Shown in pieces: positions 51,699 to 59,666 of a stretch of DNA of 64,000 bases; the first letter of the stretch is position 1, and each line of letters starts with the position of its first letter. The position numbers and the translations under genes were made by a program. A model generated the notes under the pieces. It did not search any database, had not been told where the DNA came from, and was given only the letters and a program-made list of their open reading frames with translations. Origin of the DNA: an uncultured bacterium (GTDB lineage: Bacteria > Desulfobacterota > Desulfobaccia > Desulfobaccales > 0-14-0-80-60-11); contig CALEAV010000028.1 in assembly GCA_937943575.1 (NCBI GenBank), forward strand, positions 1-64,000, in the 5' to 3' direction.

Positions 51699-51780
51699 GG
51701 GGGAGCCCATGGGGCCGGAGGATTGAACGACTGCAGGCAGAGGCCAAAGACCTTTCGGGGGGGACCCATGGGGCCGGGCG
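51699..51780 (+). repeat. Spacer duplication, period 59 bp
   Basis: GGGGGAGCCCATGGGGCCGG (51699) recurs as GGGGGGACCCATGGGGCCGG (51758) directly after the rhomboid gene. The intervening sequence is unrelated. Confidence 0.6.
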
Positions 51781-51795
51781 AAAGCGGGTGGCGAA

Positions 51796-51846
51796 AGGAG
51801 AGGTGGGGATGTGGAGGCCCCTTGGCCCCAGCCCCTTCCCCCACCC
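51796..51846 (+). repeat. G4-element copy F
   Basis: GGTGGGGATGTGGAGGCCCC is followed by TTGGCCCCAGCCCCTTCCCC and CACCC. The minus strand carries GGGTGGGGG-AA-GGGG-CT-GGGG, a quadruplex pattern. The hairpin arm is more degenerate than in copies B-D. Confidence 0.5.
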
Positions 51847-51948
51847 GGTGTGATGAAGGGAAATTGCCGATGAATGCTTGCCGGGAGGGGGAGACTTCCT
51901 CCCGCCATCCCCATAAGAGCCGGTGACCACCGACCCAGGGTATCCGAG

Positions 51949-52779
51949 ATGAGCGACGCCCTTCTCAAAGTCGCCCGCCAGGCGGCTGTGGCCGCCGGGG
52001 CCCTCTTGCGCCTCAATTTTGACCGGCCCCACGACATCACCCTCAAGGGGGTCATCGACCCGGTCACCGAAAGCGACCTCCAGTCCCAGGAGATCATCAT
52101 CTCCCTCATCCGGCAAGTTTTTCCGGACCACGCCTTCCTGGCGGAGGAGGACCTTCCCGGCTCCGGGGGGGGCAGCGGTGCGGCAGCTCCGGGGGGGAAG
52201 GCCGCCGCCTCCCACCGCTGGATCATCGACCCCCTGGATGGCACGGTGAACTTTGCCCACGGCTTTCCCATGTTCTGCGTCTCGGTGGCCTGCGAGGTGG
52301 AGGGTCGCTTGGAGGTGGGGGTGATCTACGACCCTCTCAGGGAGGAGCTCTTTGAAGCCCGGCGGGGCCACGGCGCCTTCCTCAACGGCCGGCGGCTTGC
52401 GGTGTCGTCCACTGAGCGGCTGGAGGCGGCGCTTTTGGTCACCGGCTTTCCCTACAACATCCGGGAGCGCCTGCCCGCCACCATGGCCCGGCTGCGGAAT
52501 CTGATCGCCCGGGCCCAGGGGGTGCGGCGGGCCGGCTCCGCCGCCCTGGACCTGGCCTATGTGGCCGCCGGCCGCTTCGACGGCTTCTGGGAGGAGGGCC
52601 TCAAACCCTGGGACACCGCCGCCGGGGTGCTGTTGGTGGCCGAAGCGGGGGGGCGCCTCAGCACCTTCGAGGGTCGGCCCTACGACCTCTTCGCCCCCTC
52701 CATTGTGGCCACCAACGGCCGGCTGCACGGGGCCATGCTGGCGGCCCTGGAGATCGACCCGGCGGCCGCCGGCCTCTGA
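51949..52779 (+). CDS. Inositol monophosphatase family phosphatase
   Basis: The 276-aa Mg2+-dependent phosphatase shows the family metal and active-site motifs: DPVTESDLQSQEIII, FLAEED, WIIDPLDGTVNFAHGFPMFCVSVA and KPWDTAAGVLLVAEAGGRLS. Bacterial SuhB-like enzymes hydrolyse inositol phosphates or related sugar phosphates. There is a Gly/Ala-rich insertion (GSGGGSGAAAPGG) between the EED and DPLDG motifs. ATG 51949 is used; the next gene follows after 21 nt. Confidence 0.92.
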   Translation: MSDALLKVARQAAVAAGALLRLNFDRPHDITLKGVIDPVTESDLQSQEIIISLIRQVFPDHAFLAEEDLPGSGGGSGAAAPGGKAAASHRWIIDPLDGTVNFAHGFPMFCVSVACEVEGRLEVGVIYDPLREELFEARRGHGAFLNGRRLAVSSTERLEAALLVTGFPYNIRERLPATMARLRNLIARAQGVRRAGSAALDLAYVAAGRFDGFWEEGLKPWDTAAGVLLVAEAGGRLSTFEGRPYDLFAPSIVATNGRLHGAMLAALEIDPAAAGL

Positions 52780-52800
52780 AGGGGAAGGGGAGGGGGGCAG

Positions 52801-53829
52801 ATGGCCGAGGTCATGCCGGTCACCCGGCGGGTGCGCACCCGACAGGGGGTCATGGCCGCCGCCCTGGCGGTGAGCGTCTGTCTCACCGGGGCGAAATTCT
52901 ATGCCTATCACCTCACCGGCTCCGCCGCCATCCTCTCCGATGCGTTGGAGTCCATCATCAATGTGGCGGCCGCCGCTTTTGCCCTGTTCAGCGTGGTGCT
53001 GGCGGCCAAGAGCCCGGACCCCAGCCACCCCTACGGCCACGGCAAGGTGGAGTACCTGGCCGCCGGCTTTGAAGGCGCCCTCATCATCCTGGCGGCCCTG
53101 GGGATCATCCTCGCCGCCCTGCCCCAGCTCCTCTCCCCCCGGGAGCTCCCCCGCCTGGAGCTGGGGTTGCTTTTCGTGGCCGGGGTGACCCTGGTGAACC
53201 TGGCCATGGGCCTCACCCTCATCCACTTCGGCCGGCGCACCCATTCCCTGGTGCTGGTGGCCGACGGCCAGCATCTCCTCACCGACGTCTACACCAGCGT
53301 CGGGGTGCTGGCGGGGCTGGGGCTTCTGCATCTCACCGGCCGCCTGTGGCTGGACGGGCTGGTGGCGCTGGTGGTGGCCGCCAACATCCTCTATACCGGG
53401 GGCAGGCTGCTGCGCCGCTCTGTGGGCGGCCTGTTGGATGAGTCCGACCCGGCGCTGCTGGAGCGCCTGGTGCAGGTGCTCTCCGAGCACCGCAAGGAGT
53501 TGTGGATCGATGTGCACCGCCTCCGGGCTCGCCGGGCCGGGGATCGGGTGCTGCTGGATTTCCACCTCACCCTGCCCCGGGACCTCCCCTTAGAGGAGGC
53601 CCACCACGAGGTCAAGGAGCTGGAGCGCCTCTTTGCCGAGGCCTTTGACGGCCAGGCGGATCTGCTCATTCACCTGGACCCCTGCACCCAGCCGGTGTGT
53701 CCGGTGTGCGGCCACGACCCCTGCAGCATCCGCACCTATGAGGCCCGGGCCCGGAGCCTGTGGCAGCGCCAGACGGTGACCCAGGAGGACGCCTGCCTGC
53801 CGCCGGACCTGGAGACGCCGAAAAAATAA
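52801..53829 (+). CDS. Cation diffusion facilitator (CDF) transporter
   Basis: The 342-aa inner-membrane metal/proton antiporter has six helices. Its metal-site motifs are ILSDALESIINVAAAAFAL, DPSHPYGHGKVEYLAAGFEG and LVADGQHLLTDVYTSVGVL (DxxxD-type sites). A cytoplasmic ferredoxin-like C-terminal domain includes LWIDVHRLRARRAGDRVLLDFHLTLP. The extra tail CPVCGHDPC could bind metal. It likely exports Zn2+, Fe2+ or a similar ion. ATG 52801 has a strongly purine-rich leader. Confidence 0.93.
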   Translation: MAEVMPVTRRVRTRQGVMAAALAVSVCLTGAKFYAYHLTGSAAILSDALESIINVAAAAFALFSVVLAAKSPDPSHPYGHGKVEYLAAGFEGALIILAALGIILAALPQLLSPRELPRLELGLLFVAGVTLVNLAMGLTLIHFGRRTHSLVLVADGQHLLTDVYTSVGVLAGLGLLHLTGRLWLDGLVALVVAANILYTGGRLLRRSVGGLLDESDPALLERLVQVLSEHRKELWIDVHRLRARRAGDRVLLDFHLTLPRDLPLEEAHHEVKELERLFAEAFDGQADLLIHLDPCTQPVCPVCGHDPCSIRTYEARARSLWQRQTVTQEDACLPPDLETPKK

Positions 53830-53975
53830 GGGCGGGGTGCCCCAGGCGCCTTCCCTGGCCCCCCGGGGGCGATGGCTCCTCTTCCCCGGGCCGCCACGGG
53901 TCTGCCGCCGCAGGATGGCGGACTGCCTTCAATGGGGGCTTGACAGGCACCGGGGAGGTGATTTAAGCTGAACCC

Positions 53976-54044
53976 ATGCAACTGCAGCGGACATGCCTCC
54001 CGGAGACCGGGAACTGGTGCTGGTGGCGCCTGACGAGCCCGTGA
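53976..54044 (+). CDS. trpL: trp operon leader peptide
   Basis: This 22-codon frame starts at ATG 53976 and ends at TGA 54044. The peptide reads MQLQRTCLPETGNWCWWRLT followed by SP. Three of the residues (14, 16 and 17) are Trp, the signature of a tryptophan attenuation leader. It lies directly upstream of overlapping terminator and antiterminator hairpins and 288 nt before trpE. Translation start signals are weak: GGAGG lies 17 nt upstream of the ATG, further than usual. Confidence 0.85.
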   Translation: MQLQRTCLPETGNWCWWRLTSP

Positions 54045-54074
54045 GGTGCACCCAGCGCTTCTGACCGCCGACAG

Positions 54075-54113
54075 CCGGGGCCCCTCACGGGAGGGGGCCC
54101 CGGTTCTGCTTTT
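54075..54113 (+). terminator. trp attenuator terminator with competing antiterminator
   Basis: CCGGGGCCCC (54075-54084) pairs perfectly with GGGGCCCCGG (54094-54103), followed by the T-rich TTCTGCTTTT. The antiterminator alternative pairs CCCGTGAGG (54038-54046, over the leader stop codon) with CCTCACGGG (54083-54091), 9 perfect base pairs that invade the terminator stem and loop. A further 1:2 hairpin can form between 54021-54031 (Trp codons) and 54044-54054. This is the canonical ribosome-mediated attenuation layout. Confidence 0.88.
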
Positions 54114-54119
54114 CAGCGC

Positions 54120-54152
54120 AAGCCGTGGCTCCAGCAGGGTCACGGCTTTTTT
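54120..54152 (+). terminator. Second intrinsic terminator in trp leader
   Basis: AAGCCGTG pairs with CACGGCTT (8 bp, 13-nt loop) and ends in T6 at 54147-54152. It lies only 16 nt after the attenuator stem and about 180 nt before trpE. It may reinforce attenuation or respond to a different signal; no competing pairing was found for it. Confidence 0.75.
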
Positions 54153-54331
54153 GATGGTGGGGGCCGAAGAGGCCTGCCGAAAACAAGAGTCCGCCGGGGG
54201 CGCGTACCTGCACTGGTGAATGGGGTTGCGTCCTGCGGCTCGGCCCGGGGCCTGGGAGACGGACAGGGCCAATGCCTCTGACCTTTTCTCCCTGAAGCTC
54301 GAAAAGGGTAAGAAACACGAGGCAAAACGAG

Positions 54332-55807
54332 ATGGTCGTTCCGGACATCCGAACCTTCCGGCAGCTGTCTGCCCACGGCAATGTCATCCCGGTCTACCGG
54401 GAGATTTTGGGGGACCTGGAGACTCCCGTCTCGGCCTACAAGAAACTGCGGACTGCGGCGCCCTCCTTTCTCCTGGAGAGCGTGGAGGGCGGGGAGAAGT
54501 GGGGCCGCTTCAGTTTCCTGGGCTTTCATCCCCGGCTGACGTTCCGGGTGCAGAAGCATCAGTGCTTCCTCAACCGGGACGGCCGGGAGGACCTCCTGGA
54601 TCCGGGCCTCAGCCCCTTTGAGCATCTGGCCCGGCTCCTCCAAGGGTTCCGGCCGGCGGCGGTGCCGGGCCTGCCCCGTTTCTGGGGGGGGCTGGTGGGG
54701 TTTTTGGGCTATGACATGGTGCGCTACATTGAGCGCCTGCCGGAGCTCACCCCGGAAAGCCCGCTGCCGGAGGCCTGCCTGCTGCTGCCGGAGCATCTCC
54801 TCATCTTTGACAACCTGCGCCAGACCATCAAGGTGGTGGCGCTGGTGTGCCTGGGCGGCGGGGAGCGGCCCGAAGCCCGCTACGAGGCCGCGGTGGCCGC
54901 CATCCATGAGATCATCGCCCGGCTGCGCCAGCCGGTGCCGCCCTCTGAGCCCCCGCCACCGGGCAGGGGGCCGAAGCTTGCCAGCAATGTCACCAAAAAG
55001 CAGTTCGAGGCCATGGTGCACCGGGCCAAGGACTATATCGCCGCCGGGGACGTCATCCAGGTGGTGCTCTCCCAGTGCTTCCAGGCGCCCTTTGAGCATG
55101 ACGCCCTGGATCTTTACCGGGCGCTGCGCTGCATCAACCCTTCACCCTACATGTTTTTCCTGGAGTTCGGCGACCTGAAGCTGGTGGGGGCCTCCCCGGA
55201 GATCCTGGTGCGCCTGGAGGACCGCCGCATCACCTACCGGCCCATCGCCGGCACCCGCCCCCGGGGCAAAACCCCGGAGGAGGACCTGGCCCTGGAGCAG
55301 GACCTGCTGGCCGACCCCAAGGAGCGGGCCGAGCACATCATGCTGGTGGATTTGGGCAGAAACGACGTGGGCCGGGTGGCCGCCATCGGCAGCGTCCGGG
55401 TACCGGAGCTCTTCACTGTGGAGCGCTACTCCCACGTCATGCACCTGGTCTCCCAGGTGGAGGGGGAGCTGGCCGAGGGTGAGGACGGCATCAGCCTGCT
55501 CAAGGCCACCTTCCCGGCGGGCACCGTCACCGGCGCCCCCAAGGTCCGGGCCATGGAGATCATCGAGGAGCTGGAGCCCAGCCGCCGGGGCCCCTATGCC
55601 GGCGCCGTGGGCTATCTCGCCTTCGGGGGCAATCTGGATTTCTGCATCACCATCCGGAGCTTCACCGTGCACCGGGGCCGGGTGTATCTCCAGGTGGGGG
55701 CGGGCATTGTGGCCGATTCCGACCCGGGACGGGAGTTCCAGGAGACGGTGAACAAGGCCATGGCCCTGATGCGGGCCCTGGAGCTGGCGGAAGCGGGCCT
55801 GTGGTGA
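54332..55807 (+). CDS. trpE: Anthranilate synthase component I
   Basis: TrpE (491 aa) converts chorismate to anthranilate with ammonia from TrpG, the first committed step to tryptophan. The N-terminal FLLESVEGGEKWGRFSFLG includes the LLES feedback-inhibition site for Trp. The catalytic half has YIAAGDVIQVVLSQ, RPIAGTRPRGKTPEED, LVDLGRNDVGRVA, YSHVMHLVSQVEGEL and FPAGTVTGAPKVRAMEIIEELE. ATG 54332 has GAGG 9 nt upstream. It is controlled by the attenuator upstream. Confidence 0.97.
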   Translation: MVVPDIRTFRQLSAHGNVIPVYREILGDLETPVSAYKKLRTAAPSFLLESVEGGEKWGRFSFLGFHPRLTFRVQKHQCFLNRDGREDLLDPGLSPFEHLARLLQGFRPAAVPGLPRFWGGLVGFLGYDMVRYIERLPELTPESPLPEACLLLPEHLLIFDNLRQTIKVVALVCLGGGERPEARYEAAVAAIHEIIARLRQPVPPSEPPPPGRGPKLASNVTKKQFEAMVHRAKDYIAAGDVIQVVLSQCFQAPFEHDALDLYRALRCINPSPYMFFLEFGDLKLVGASPEILVRLEDRRITYRPIAGTRPRGKTPEEDLALEQDLLADPKERAEHIMLVDLGRNDVGRVAAIGSVRVPELFTVERYSHVMHLVSQVEGELAEGEDGISLLKATFPAGTVTGAPKVRAMEIIEELEPSRRGPYAGAVGYLAFGGNLDFCITIRSFTVHRGRVYLQVGAGIVADSDPGREFQETVNKAMALMRALELAEAGLW

Positions 55808-55867
55808 AACGGGGGAGGGGCTCCGGGTCCCACCCTTTTCCGTGGGCCGGCGCCGGGGGGACAGAGT

Positions 55868-56440
55868 ATGCTGGTGATGATCGACAATTACGATTCCTTC
55901 ACGTACAATCTGGTGCAGTACTTCGGCCAGCTGGGGGCCGAGGTGCGGGTGTTCCGCAATGATGCCGTTGATCTTCACGGCCTGGAGGCGCTGCCCCTGA
56001 CCCACCTGGTGATCTCCCCGGGCCCGTGTTCCCCGGATGAGGCGGGGATCTCGGTGGCGGCCATCCGGCATTTTGCCGGCCGGGTGCCCATTTTGGGGGT
56101 CTGTCTCGGCCACCAGGCCATCGGCCAGGCCTTCGGCGGCCGGGTGGTGCGGGCTCCCCGGCTGATGCACGGCAAGACCTCCCTCATCTACCATGACGGC
56201 CGGGACCTCTTCCAGGGGCTGCCCAACCCCTTCGAGGCCACCCGCTACCACTCCCTCATCGTGGAGCGGGAGACCCTGCCCGCCTGCCTCATGGTCTCGG
56301 CCCAGACCGCGGTGGGGGAGATCATGGGCCTGCGCCACCGCTCCCACGCCATCTTCGGGGTGCAGTTCCACCCGGAATCCATCCTGACGGAAGAGGGCCT
56401 CAATCTGCTGCGCAACTTCCTCAAGCGCCAGAAAGGCTGA
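55868..56440 (+). CDS. trpG: Anthranilate synthase component II (glutamine amidotransferase)
   Basis: TrpG (190 aa) hydrolyses glutamine to feed ammonia to TrpE. It has [32 protein letters not shown], nucleophile Cys79 in [17 protein letters not shown], and His168/Glu170 in [15 protein letters not shown]. The same subunit could also serve p-aminobenzoate synthase. ATG 55868 follows GGGGGA. There is a 60-nt gap after trpE and 15 nt before korD. Confidence 0.96.
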   Translation: MLVMIDNYDSFTYNLVQYFGQLGAEVRVFRNDAVDLHGLEALPLTHLVISPGPCSPDEAGISVAAIRHFAGRVPILGVCLGHQAIGQAFGGRVVRAPRLMHGKTSLIYHDGRDLFQGLPNPFEATRYHSLIVERETLPACLMVSAQTAVGEIMGLRHRSHAIFGVQFHPESILTEEGLNLLRNFLKRQKG

Positions 56441-56455
56441 GGCGGGGGGATCGGC

Positions 56456-56767
56456 ATGAGCCCAGACAAGAAGCCCCGCCGGGCCAAAGCCGCACCCAGG
56501 GCCGAGGGTCCGGAGACCCGGGAGACCCCCCAGGGTCCGGCGCCGCCCCGGTTTGTCATCGACATCTACCGGGCCTGGTGCAAGGAGTGCGGCCTGTGCG
56601 CCGAATTCTGCCCCACCGGCTGCCTGAAGCTGGACGAAGCCGGGCGCCCGGTGGTGGCCGACGCCGCCGCCTGTGTGGGCTGCCGCTTCTGCGAGCTGCA
56701 CTGCCCGGACTTCGCCATCAGCGTCCGGGAGTGCGACCAAAAGCCTGCGGCGGAGGATGCCGAATAA
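56456..56767 (+). CDS. korD: 2-oxoacid:ferredoxin oxidoreductase delta subunit (ferredoxin-like)
   Basis: The 103-aa protein has a basic/Pro-rich 30-residue N-terminus and a two-[4Fe-4S] ferredoxin domain with CKECGLCAEFCPTGC and CVGCRFCELHCPDF. It is the electron-carrying subunit of KorDABC, which oxidatively decarboxylates 2-oxoglutarate (or another 2-oxoacid) to the acyl-CoA with reduction of ferredoxin, or runs in reverse. It starts 15 nt after trpG with GGGGGAT upstream, so it can be co-transcribed with trpEG. Confidence 0.93.
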   Translation: MSPDKKPRRAKAAPRAEGPETRETPQGPAPPRFVIDIYRAWCKECGLCAEFCPTGCLKLDEAGRPVVADAAACVGCRFCELHCPDFAISVRECDQKPAAEDAE

Positions 56768-56946
56768 GGCGACAGACCGAAATTATTGCGTCATCCCCCA
56801 AAGTCATTGTGGAGTTTTCCGCATCCCGGTTCAAATGGGAGATAAGGCAAGGGGAAGGTGGCCACCGGAATCAAAAAACCTGGTCAACTGTGGCCTGTGA
56901 GTTCAACCGTGGGACTGTGGCCCCTCACCTTGGCGCCCCTGAGCTG
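56768..56946. other. 179-bp lower-GC spacer between korD and korA
   Basis: This spacer is unusual for a compact kor cluster. Its base composition (56785-56900) is less GC-rich than the genes around it. I find no gene or recognisable element; it may be a remnant of inserted DNA. Confidence 0.4.
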
Positions 56947-58098
56947 ATGTCCGAAAAAGGCAACCCCGGCCGGCCGTTACTTTTGCAGGGCAACGAAGCG
57001 GTGGTGGAAGGCGCCCTGGCGGCGGGCTGCCGGTTTTTTGCCGGCTATCCCATCACCCCGGCCACCGAGATCAGCGAGGTGATGAGCGTGAAGCTCCCGG
57101 CCGCGGGGGGCGTGTTCATCCAGATGGAGGATGAGATCGCCGCCCTGGGGGCGGTCATCGGGGCCTCCCTGGCCGGGGCCAAGGCCATGACCGCCACCAG
57201 CGGCCCGGGCTTCTCTTTGATGCAGGAAAACCTGGGCTTCGCCATCATCGCCGAGGTGCCCTGCGTCATCGTCAACGTCATGCGGGGGGGGCCCTCCACG
57301 GGCCTGCCCACCCACGTCTCCCAGGGGGATGTGCAGCAGGCCCGCTGGGGCACCCACGGCGACCATCCCATCATCGTGCTGGCCCCGGCCACCACCCGGG
57401 ACTGCTTCGAGCTCACCGTTTTGGCCTTCAACCTGGCGGAGAAATTCCGGATCCCGGTGATCCTGCTGTCCGACGAGGTGGTGGCCCACACCCGGGAGAA
57501 GGTCTGTCTGCCGCACCCCAGCGAAATCGAGGTGGTGGAGCGCCTCAAGCCCACCATGCCGCCGGAGTGGTACATCCCCTACGAGGACACCCCCCGGGGG
57601 GTGCCCCCCATGGCCAGCTTCGGGGACGGCTACCGCTACCACGTCACCGGGCTCATCCACGATGTGCGGGGCTTTCCCACCGAGCGGCCGGATGAGATCG
57701 TGCCCTTCCTGAACCGGCTCTTCCGCAAGATCCGCCAGCACTTCCACGAGATCTGCCGGGTGGAGGAGTTCCTCACCGAGGACGCCGAGCTCCTGGTGGT
57801 GGCCTACGGCAGCGTGGCCCGCTCCGCCCGGCGGGCGGTCATCGACGCCCGGGCCCGGGGAGTCAGGGCGGGGCTGGTGCGCCTCATCACCCTGTGGCCC
57901 TTCCCCCGGCGGCTGCTGGAGCCGCATCTTGGCCGGGTACGGACGGTGCTGGTGCCGGAACTGAACATGGGCCAGATGGCCCGGGAGGTGAAGCGCATCA
58001 ACCGGGGCCTCACCCGGGTGGAGACCTTAAACCGCATCGACGGGAGGCTGATCCCGCCGGAGCAGGTTCTGGACCTTCTGTTAAAATTACACCGGTGA
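56947..58098 (+). CDS. korA: 2-oxoacid:ferredoxin oxidoreductase alpha subunit
   Basis: The 383-aa protein shows LLLQGNEAVVEGALAAGCRFFAGYPITPATEI (domain I), FIQMEDEIAALGAVIGASLAGAKAMTATSGPGFSLMQE, VNVMRGGPSTGLPT and LLSDEVVAH, ending with VPELNMGQMAREV. It carries part of the thiamine-diphosphate site together with KorB. 2-Oxoglutarate is the likeliest substrate from the four-subunit KorDABC pattern, but branched 2-oxoacids cannot be excluded. ATG 56947 is preceded by no clear ribosome-binding site. korB, normally next, is 657 bp away across a decayed gene. Confidence 0.94.
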   Translation: MSEKGNPGRPLLLQGNEAVVEGALAAGCRFFAGYPITPATEISEVMSVKLPAAGGVFIQMEDEIAALGAVIGASLAGAKAMTATSGPGFSLMQENLGFAIIAEVPCVIVNVMRGGPSTGLPTHVSQGDVQQARWGTHGDHPIIVLAPATTRDCFELTVLAFNLAEKFRIPVILLSDEVVAHTREKVCLPHPSEIEVVERLKPTMPPEWYIPYEDTPRGVPPMASFGDGYRYHVTGLIHDVRGFPTERPDEIVPFLNRLFRKIRQHFHEICRVEEFLTEDAELLVVAYGSVARSARRAVIDARARGVRAGLVRLITLWPFPRRLLEPHLGRVRTVLVPELNMGQMAREVKRINRGLTRVETLNRIDGRLIPPEQVLDLLLKLHR

Positions 58099-58101
58099 AT
58101 T

Positions 58102-58646
58102 ATGGAGGCGGGCGCCGGCGGCAGTTGGTTTTATGAAATCTTCACATCAATTTTCAGTGGATTTGTTGGAGCAGCATTTGCTCTTTATCTGCCTCGGGTC
58201 AAACGCTTGTTTTGGGGGCCTGAGCTGAGGCTTTCCTTTGGCAAACATATTGACGGTTGCGTTGCCAGAACTTCGGTTTCATCTTGTGTTGGCATTACTG
58301 AAGGGTATTATATCATAATTAAAGTAGAAAATATTTAACCGATCATGGCAAAAGAGTTCAGGGCATTTTTGGTGAATATTGAAAAAAATTTAAAAATGGC
58401 TTATTTCAACCCACTATTTATCAGGGCAGTATTCAGCGCCCATGGTCCTGCAGAATTAACAGTTATGAAGCCATTGACCTCCCATATGGAATAAGCCAAC
58501 TTGTTGATATATTTTCTACAATTAAGGAAAATGATAAAATAATAATACCAATAATAAAAATGCCTTTCAGGCACGAAAAATTAATTGGTGAACCTGGGAC
58601 ATTCCCGAAGCTTTCCCAGAAAAAGCCGAAACATGAGAGCTGGTAG
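58102..58646 (+). pseudogene. Decayed AT-rich membrane-anchored protein gene inside kor cluster
   Basis: The frame begins at ATG 58102 with a membrane helix (FYEIFTSIFSGFVGAAFALYL) and LRLSFGKHIDGC. It then hits an in-frame TAA at 58336 within YIIIKVENI*. The same frame continues with AKEFRAFLVNIEK. After a one-base loss in the A-run near 58382-58396 the frame that ends at TAG 58646 continues sensibly: NGLFQPTIYQGSIQRPWSCR, NSYEAIDLPYGISQLVDIFS, TIKENDKIIIPIIKMPFRHE. One protein is thus split by one nonsense and one frameshift. Codon use and AT content differ sharply from korA and korB, which indicates transfer. The family is unnamed to me. Confidence 0.8.
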
Positions 58647-58755
58647 AGAAAATTGAAGGTTTTTGTGCTGTGTTAAGCTGTTGGCAAAGAAATGAGTCCT
58701 GTCGGGCAGTGTCCGTAACCGGAGGCTGACCGCTGCCCGCTGTGAGCTCGCAGCC

Positions 58756-59595
58756 ATGCCCGAAATCACCAAACTTATCCACAAATACCTGCGGCACGAA
58801 AAGAAGTTCCCCCACGTCTGGTGCCCGGGCTGCGGCAACGGCATCGTCCTGGGGGCGCTGATCCGGGCCGTTGACCGCACCGGGTTCACCAAAGACGACA
58901 TCGTGCTGGTCAGCGGCATCGGCTGCGCCGGCCGCATGAGCGTGTATGTGGATTTCAACACCCTGCACACCACCCACGGCCGGGCCCTCACCTTCGCCAC
59001 CGGGGTGAAGCTGGCCAACCCCCGCCTCCAGGTCATCGTGGTCATGGGCGACGGCGACGCCACCGCCATCGGCGGCAACCACTTCATCCACGCCGCCCGG
59101 CGCAACCTCAACCTCACCGCCCTCATCATCAACAACCAGATCTACGGCATGACCGGCGGGCAGTATTCCCCCACCACCCCGATGGGCGCCAAGACCACCA
59201 CCAGCTTGTATGGCCACCTGGAGCAGCCCTTCGCCATCGCCGAGCTGGCCGTGGCCGCCGGCGCCGCCTGGGTGGGCCGCAGCACCGTCTACCACGCCAG
59301 CCACCTGGATCAGCTCATCGAAGCCGCCATCCTCAAAAAAGGCTTCGCGGTGGTGGAGGTCATCAGCCACTGCCACACCCAGTTCGGCCGCAGAAACAGG
59401 ATGGGCGGCCCGGCGGAGATGATGCGCTGGCAGAAGGAGGTGGCCGTCCGGGTGGAGAAGGCCCGCACCATGTCCCCCGAGGAGCTGCGCGGCAAGATCA
59501 CCATCGGCATCCTGGCCGACCGGGACCTGCCCAGCTACACCCGGGAATACAAAAAAATCCAACAAGCCGCCCGGGCCGCGATGGAGGAAGGCTGA
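58756..59595 (+). CDS. korB: 2-oxoacid:ferredoxin oxidoreductase beta subunit
   Basis: The 279-aa TPP-binding subunit shows FPHVWCPGCGNGIVLGALIRAV, VSGIGCAGRMSVYVDFNTLHTTHGRA, VIVVMGDGDATAIGGNHFIHAARRN (TPP/Mg motif), IINNQIYGMTGGQYSPTTP and CHTQFGRRN. It works with KorA, C and D. ATG 58756 has no obvious ribosome-binding site. A 7-bp inverted repeat (CGGGCAG/CTGCCCG, from about 58703 to 58740) lies just upstream, after the broken gene. Confidence 0.95.
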   Translation: MPEITKLIHKYLRHEKKFPHVWCPGCGNGIVLGALIRAVDRTGFTKDDIVLVSGIGCAGRMSVYVDFNTLHTTHGRALTFATGVKLANPRLQVIVVMGDGDATAIGGNHFIHAARRNLNLTALIINNQIYGMTGGQYSPTTPMGAKTTTSLYGHLEQPFAIAELAVAAGAAWVGRSTVYHASHLDQLIEAAILKKGFAVVEVISHCHTQFGRRNRMGGPAEMMRWQKEVAVRVEKARTMSPEELRGKITIGILADRDLPSYTREYKKIQQAARAAMEEG

Positions 59596-59603
59596 GGAGC
59601 TTT

Positions 59604-59661
59604 GGAGGGAGGGCCAGGGAAGGCAGTTCCCTGCCCTGCCCCCAAGCCCCCCTCCCAACCC
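59604..59661 (+). repeat. G4-element copy D
   Basis: GGGCCAGGGAAGGCAGTTCC with CTGCCC forms a 10-bp hairpin with one bulge, the clearest of all copies, followed by CCCCC/CCCCCC/CCC runs. It lies 8 nt after korB. The minus strand is quadruplex-prone (GGGTTGGGAGGGGGG-CTT-GGGGG). Confidence 0.7.
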
Positions 59662-59666
59662 TGTCC

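Noticed and set aside
51620-53785. Shared word CGCCAGACGGTGAC in the rhomboid and CDF genes
   Set aside because: Fourteen matching bases encoding QTVT in two GC-rich genes; no flanking similarity, so treated as chance.
53940-53968. TTGACA as the -35 box of the trp promoter
   Set aside because: The matching -10 region is poor (TTAAGC/TTTAAG) and would place the start almost at the trpL ATG; kept only as a possibility.
53976-54331. T-box or TRAP-type control of trpE
   Set aside because: No T-box sequence or specifier layout and no GAG/UAG repeat series; the Trp-rich peptide with alternative hairpins fits ribosome-mediated attenuation.
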